NCBI GenBank assembly: GCA_020427905.1
Contig: JAGQNU010000024.1
Coordinates: 1 to 7,626, forward strand
Length of the DNA stretch: 7,626 nucleotides
DNA from: Candidatus Saccharimonadota bacterium
Lineage (GTDB): Bacteria; Patescibacteriota; Saccharimonadia; Saccharimonadales; UBA7683
Reading direction: 5' to 3'
The translations under genes were made by a program, and so were the position numbers. Below are positions 6,914-7,626 of this stretch, piece after piece. The notes under the pieces are model-generated. The model was not told where the DNA came from. It made no database searches and saw only the letters and a list, made by a program, of their open reading frames with translations. Each line of letters begins with the position of its first letter. The first letter of the stretch is position 1.

Positions 6914-6946
6914 ATACTACACCTCCTCTGTTGTGAAATGATTGTA
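6914..6946 (-). promoter_or_regulatory. guaB -10 box and strong Shine-Dalgarno
   Basis: On the minus strand TACAAT (6946-6941, five of six -10 matches) lies in TATGCTACAAT, and no good -35 is seen 17-18 nt before it. AGAGGAGGT (6929-6921) is a strong Shine-Dalgarno 7 nt before the ATG and fixes the guaB start. The implied leader is about 20 nt, unlike the apparently leaderless genes elsewhere in the window. Confidence 0.6.
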
Positions 6947-6970
6947 GCATACTACCACACAACTAGGCAC

Positions 6971-7007
6971 GTGCATTTTAGTGCACTATCAGAGCGGGTT
7001 GATAGTG
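6971..7007 (-). terminator. Two overlapping hairpins between the 113-residue gene and guaB
   Basis: CACTATCA (6984-6991) pairs perfectly with TGATAGTG (7000-7007) over an 8-nt loop, 3 nt after the upstream gene's stop in the minus direction. A second small stem, GTGCA (6971-6975) with TGCAC (6982-6986), overlaps its foot, so the two could be mutually exclusive. An 8-bp palindrome, GCACGTGC (6967-6974), is also present. There is no T-run on the minus strand, so this is either a weak terminator or a regulatory structure just upstream of the guaB promoter. Confidence 0.4.
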
Positions 7008-7010
7008 GGA

Positions 7011-7352
7011 CTACACTCTTTTTTGCCAGTCTGTAGCAATTCGCTCGGTTGCGCGACGTAGTTGGTCGTCAAAGTCGTATTGATCAACAATAGTGCGAAT
7101 TCGTGCTCGCAATAGGTCAATTCGGCGGTGTGCCTCAGAGAGCGCCTTGCTCGGGTCCACGCCTGCATCATTCATAGCCTCTGCCGCACTACGTATCTCA
7201 CCACGACCAATCCCATCAAAGTAATCCTCGATGAGTATCAGTGCCATCAAGTAGTTGAAGTTATCGAAGTTCCCTGGTTTTATTCTGTCTGCTAGTACGT
7301 CGGCATAATCATATAGCTTGAACAAAAACTCATATAACTCTTTACTCTGCAT
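7011..7352 (-). CDS. Uncharacterised helical 113-residue protein
   Basis: I do not recognise this protein. It is short, soluble, rich in charged residues and predicted by eye to be almost entirely helical: an aromatic N-terminal helix (LYEFLFKLYDYADVLADRI), a second helix (YLMALILIEDYF), a glycine turn (DGIGRGE), then Arg/Glu-rich helices to the end (ALSEAHRRIDLLRARIRTIV...). No signal peptide, zinc ligands or catalytic motif is seen. A leaderless-type promoter lies directly before the ATG at 7352 and there is no SD. It is upstream of guaB on the same strand, 97 bp away, with a hairpin and a separate guaB promoter between them, so it is probably its own unit. Base composition matches purA/guaB, not the GC-rich tail beyond it. 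Confidence 0.75.
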   Translation of the reverse strand: MQSKELYEFLFKLYDYADVLADRIKPGNFDNFNYLMALILIEDYFDGIGRGEIRSAAEAMNDAGVDPSKALSEAHRRIDLLRARIRTIVDQYDFDDQLRRATERIATDWQKRV

Positions 7353-7388
7353 GTATATATCTTACTTGATGATGTGTAGCTGTGCCAA
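7353..7388 (-). promoter_or_regulatory. Leaderless-type promoter of the 113-residue gene
   Basis: On the minus strand TTGGCA (7388-7383, five of six -35 matches) is followed after 18 nt by TAAGAT (7364-7359), which ends 6 nt before the ATG at 7352. No Shine-Dalgarno is present. The -35 overlaps the arm of the inverted repeat at 7384-7393, so that repeat could act on this promoter. Confidence 0.5.
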
Positions 7389-7426
7389 CCACAAGACTCA
7401 AACTTATTTTAAGTACTGTGGTTGGC
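7384..7426. repeat. 10-bp inverted repeat at the composition break
   Basis: GCCAACCACA (7384-7393) and TGTGGTTGGC (7417-7426) are perfect inverted copies around a 23-nt AT-rich centre, within which ACTT (7402-7405) and AAGT (7411-7414) can also pair. The right arm ends exactly where the GC-rich DNA begins. It may be a bidirectional terminator, an operator for the 113-residue gene, or a boundary of inserted or misjoined DNA. Confidence 0.65.
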
Positions 7427-7448
7427 CGGGGGGTCTGGGACCCCCCGG
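7426..7448 (-). terminator. GC-rich hairpin after the C-terminal gene fragment
   Basis: CCGGGGGGTC (7426-7435) pairs perfectly with GACCCCCCGG (7439-7448) over a 3-nt loop, 2 nt after the stop of the minus-strand fragment at 7451. It has no T-run, in the style of terminators often seen in high-GC actinobacteria and their phages. Confidence 0.65.
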
Positions 7449-7450
7449 AT

Positions 7451-7626
7451 TCAGGCGAACGCCTGGGCTCGATCGTTGGGGTTGATGACCCCGTACTCGA
7501 TGAGCACCCGGCGTGCCTGGCGGTACGCGCTGCGCCGGAGCCACGTCGGCGAGAGACGGTGGGCGAACCCCACCGTCAGCACGCTCTCGGTGCTGTCGCA
7601 GCCCGTGACATCGGCGATGTCACGGA
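7451..7626 (-). CDS. 3' end of a GC-rich gene of unknown function (partial)
   Basis: A minus-strand frame runs from the right edge of the window to a TGA at 7453-7451, giving 57 visible C-terminal residues (…ADVTGCDSTESVLTVGFAHR…, ending NDRAQAFA). I do not recognise the family. 51 of the 57 codons end in G or C, strongly unlike every other gene here, and the visible part is rich in arginine with the feel of an actinobacterial or actinophage gene. A GC-rich hairpin follows its stop directly. The start and most of the protein lie outside the window. It is either from another organism joined by assembly error, or laterally acquired DNA. Confidence 0.6.
   Translation of the reverse strand, partial: RDIADVTGCDSTESVLTVGFAHRLSPTWLRRSAYRQARRVLIEYGVINPNDRAQAFA

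Noticed and set aside
1..7626. CRISPR array, rRNA, complete tRNA or insertion sequence
   Set aside because: No regularly spaced repeats, no rRNA-like stretches, no complete cloverleaf and no transposase frame were seen on either strand.

Overview
The window looks like a chromosomal stretch from a small-genome bacterium with moderate-to-low GC, most likely of the Patescibacteria/CPR type, possibly a Saccharibacteria (TM7) relative. This placement is an inference. It rests on tightly packed short operons, a strong -10-like box about 6 nt before several start codons with no Shine-Dalgarno (apparently leaderless mRNAs), a bare purine-interconversion pair, and a Fic protein of a kind I associate from memory with such genomes. 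All genes use TGA/TAA/TAG as stops, so nothing suggests a recoded UGA.

Layout. 1-2566 (+): a tight cluster of an unrecognised 104-residue protein (possibly cut at its 5' end by the window), an RBBP9/YdeN-type serine hydrolase, a second alpha/beta hydrolase (ATGA overlap with the first) and a 10-TM EamA/DMT transporter, closed by a hairpin terminator. 2567-2782: a non-coding region that ends in a promoter covered by a near-perfect 31-bp inverted repeat. 2783-3823 (+): a winged-helix/Fic fusion whose FIC motif begins with Gln instead of the catalytic His. 3824-4129: non-coding, with a clean Rho-independent terminator for the Fic gene and the purA promoter. 4130-5425 (+): purA. 5426-6913 (-): guaB, tail-to-tail with purA with no base between the two stop codons. 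6914-7010: guaB promoter, strong SD and two overlapping small hairpins. 7011-7352 (-): an unrecognised helical 113-residue protein with its own leaderless-type promoter.

From about 7427 to the end the sequence changes abruptly to very GC-rich DNA. It carries the 3' end of an actinobacterial-looking gene (51 of 57 visible codons end in G or C) with its own GC-rich hairpin. The change falls at the outer edge of a 10-bp inverted repeat. This is either an assembly chimera (for example with an actinobacterial host or contaminant) or the edge of a transferred element.

How the genes fit together: PurA and GuaB are the two competing exits from IMP, toward AMP and GMP respectively, and their convergent zero-gap layout could couple their expression. 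The Fic protein carries a DNA-binding domain and sits behind a dyad operator that overlaps its own promoter and first codons, which suggests autoregulation. The first cluster pairs two hydrolases with a permease; its substrate cannot be read from sequence.
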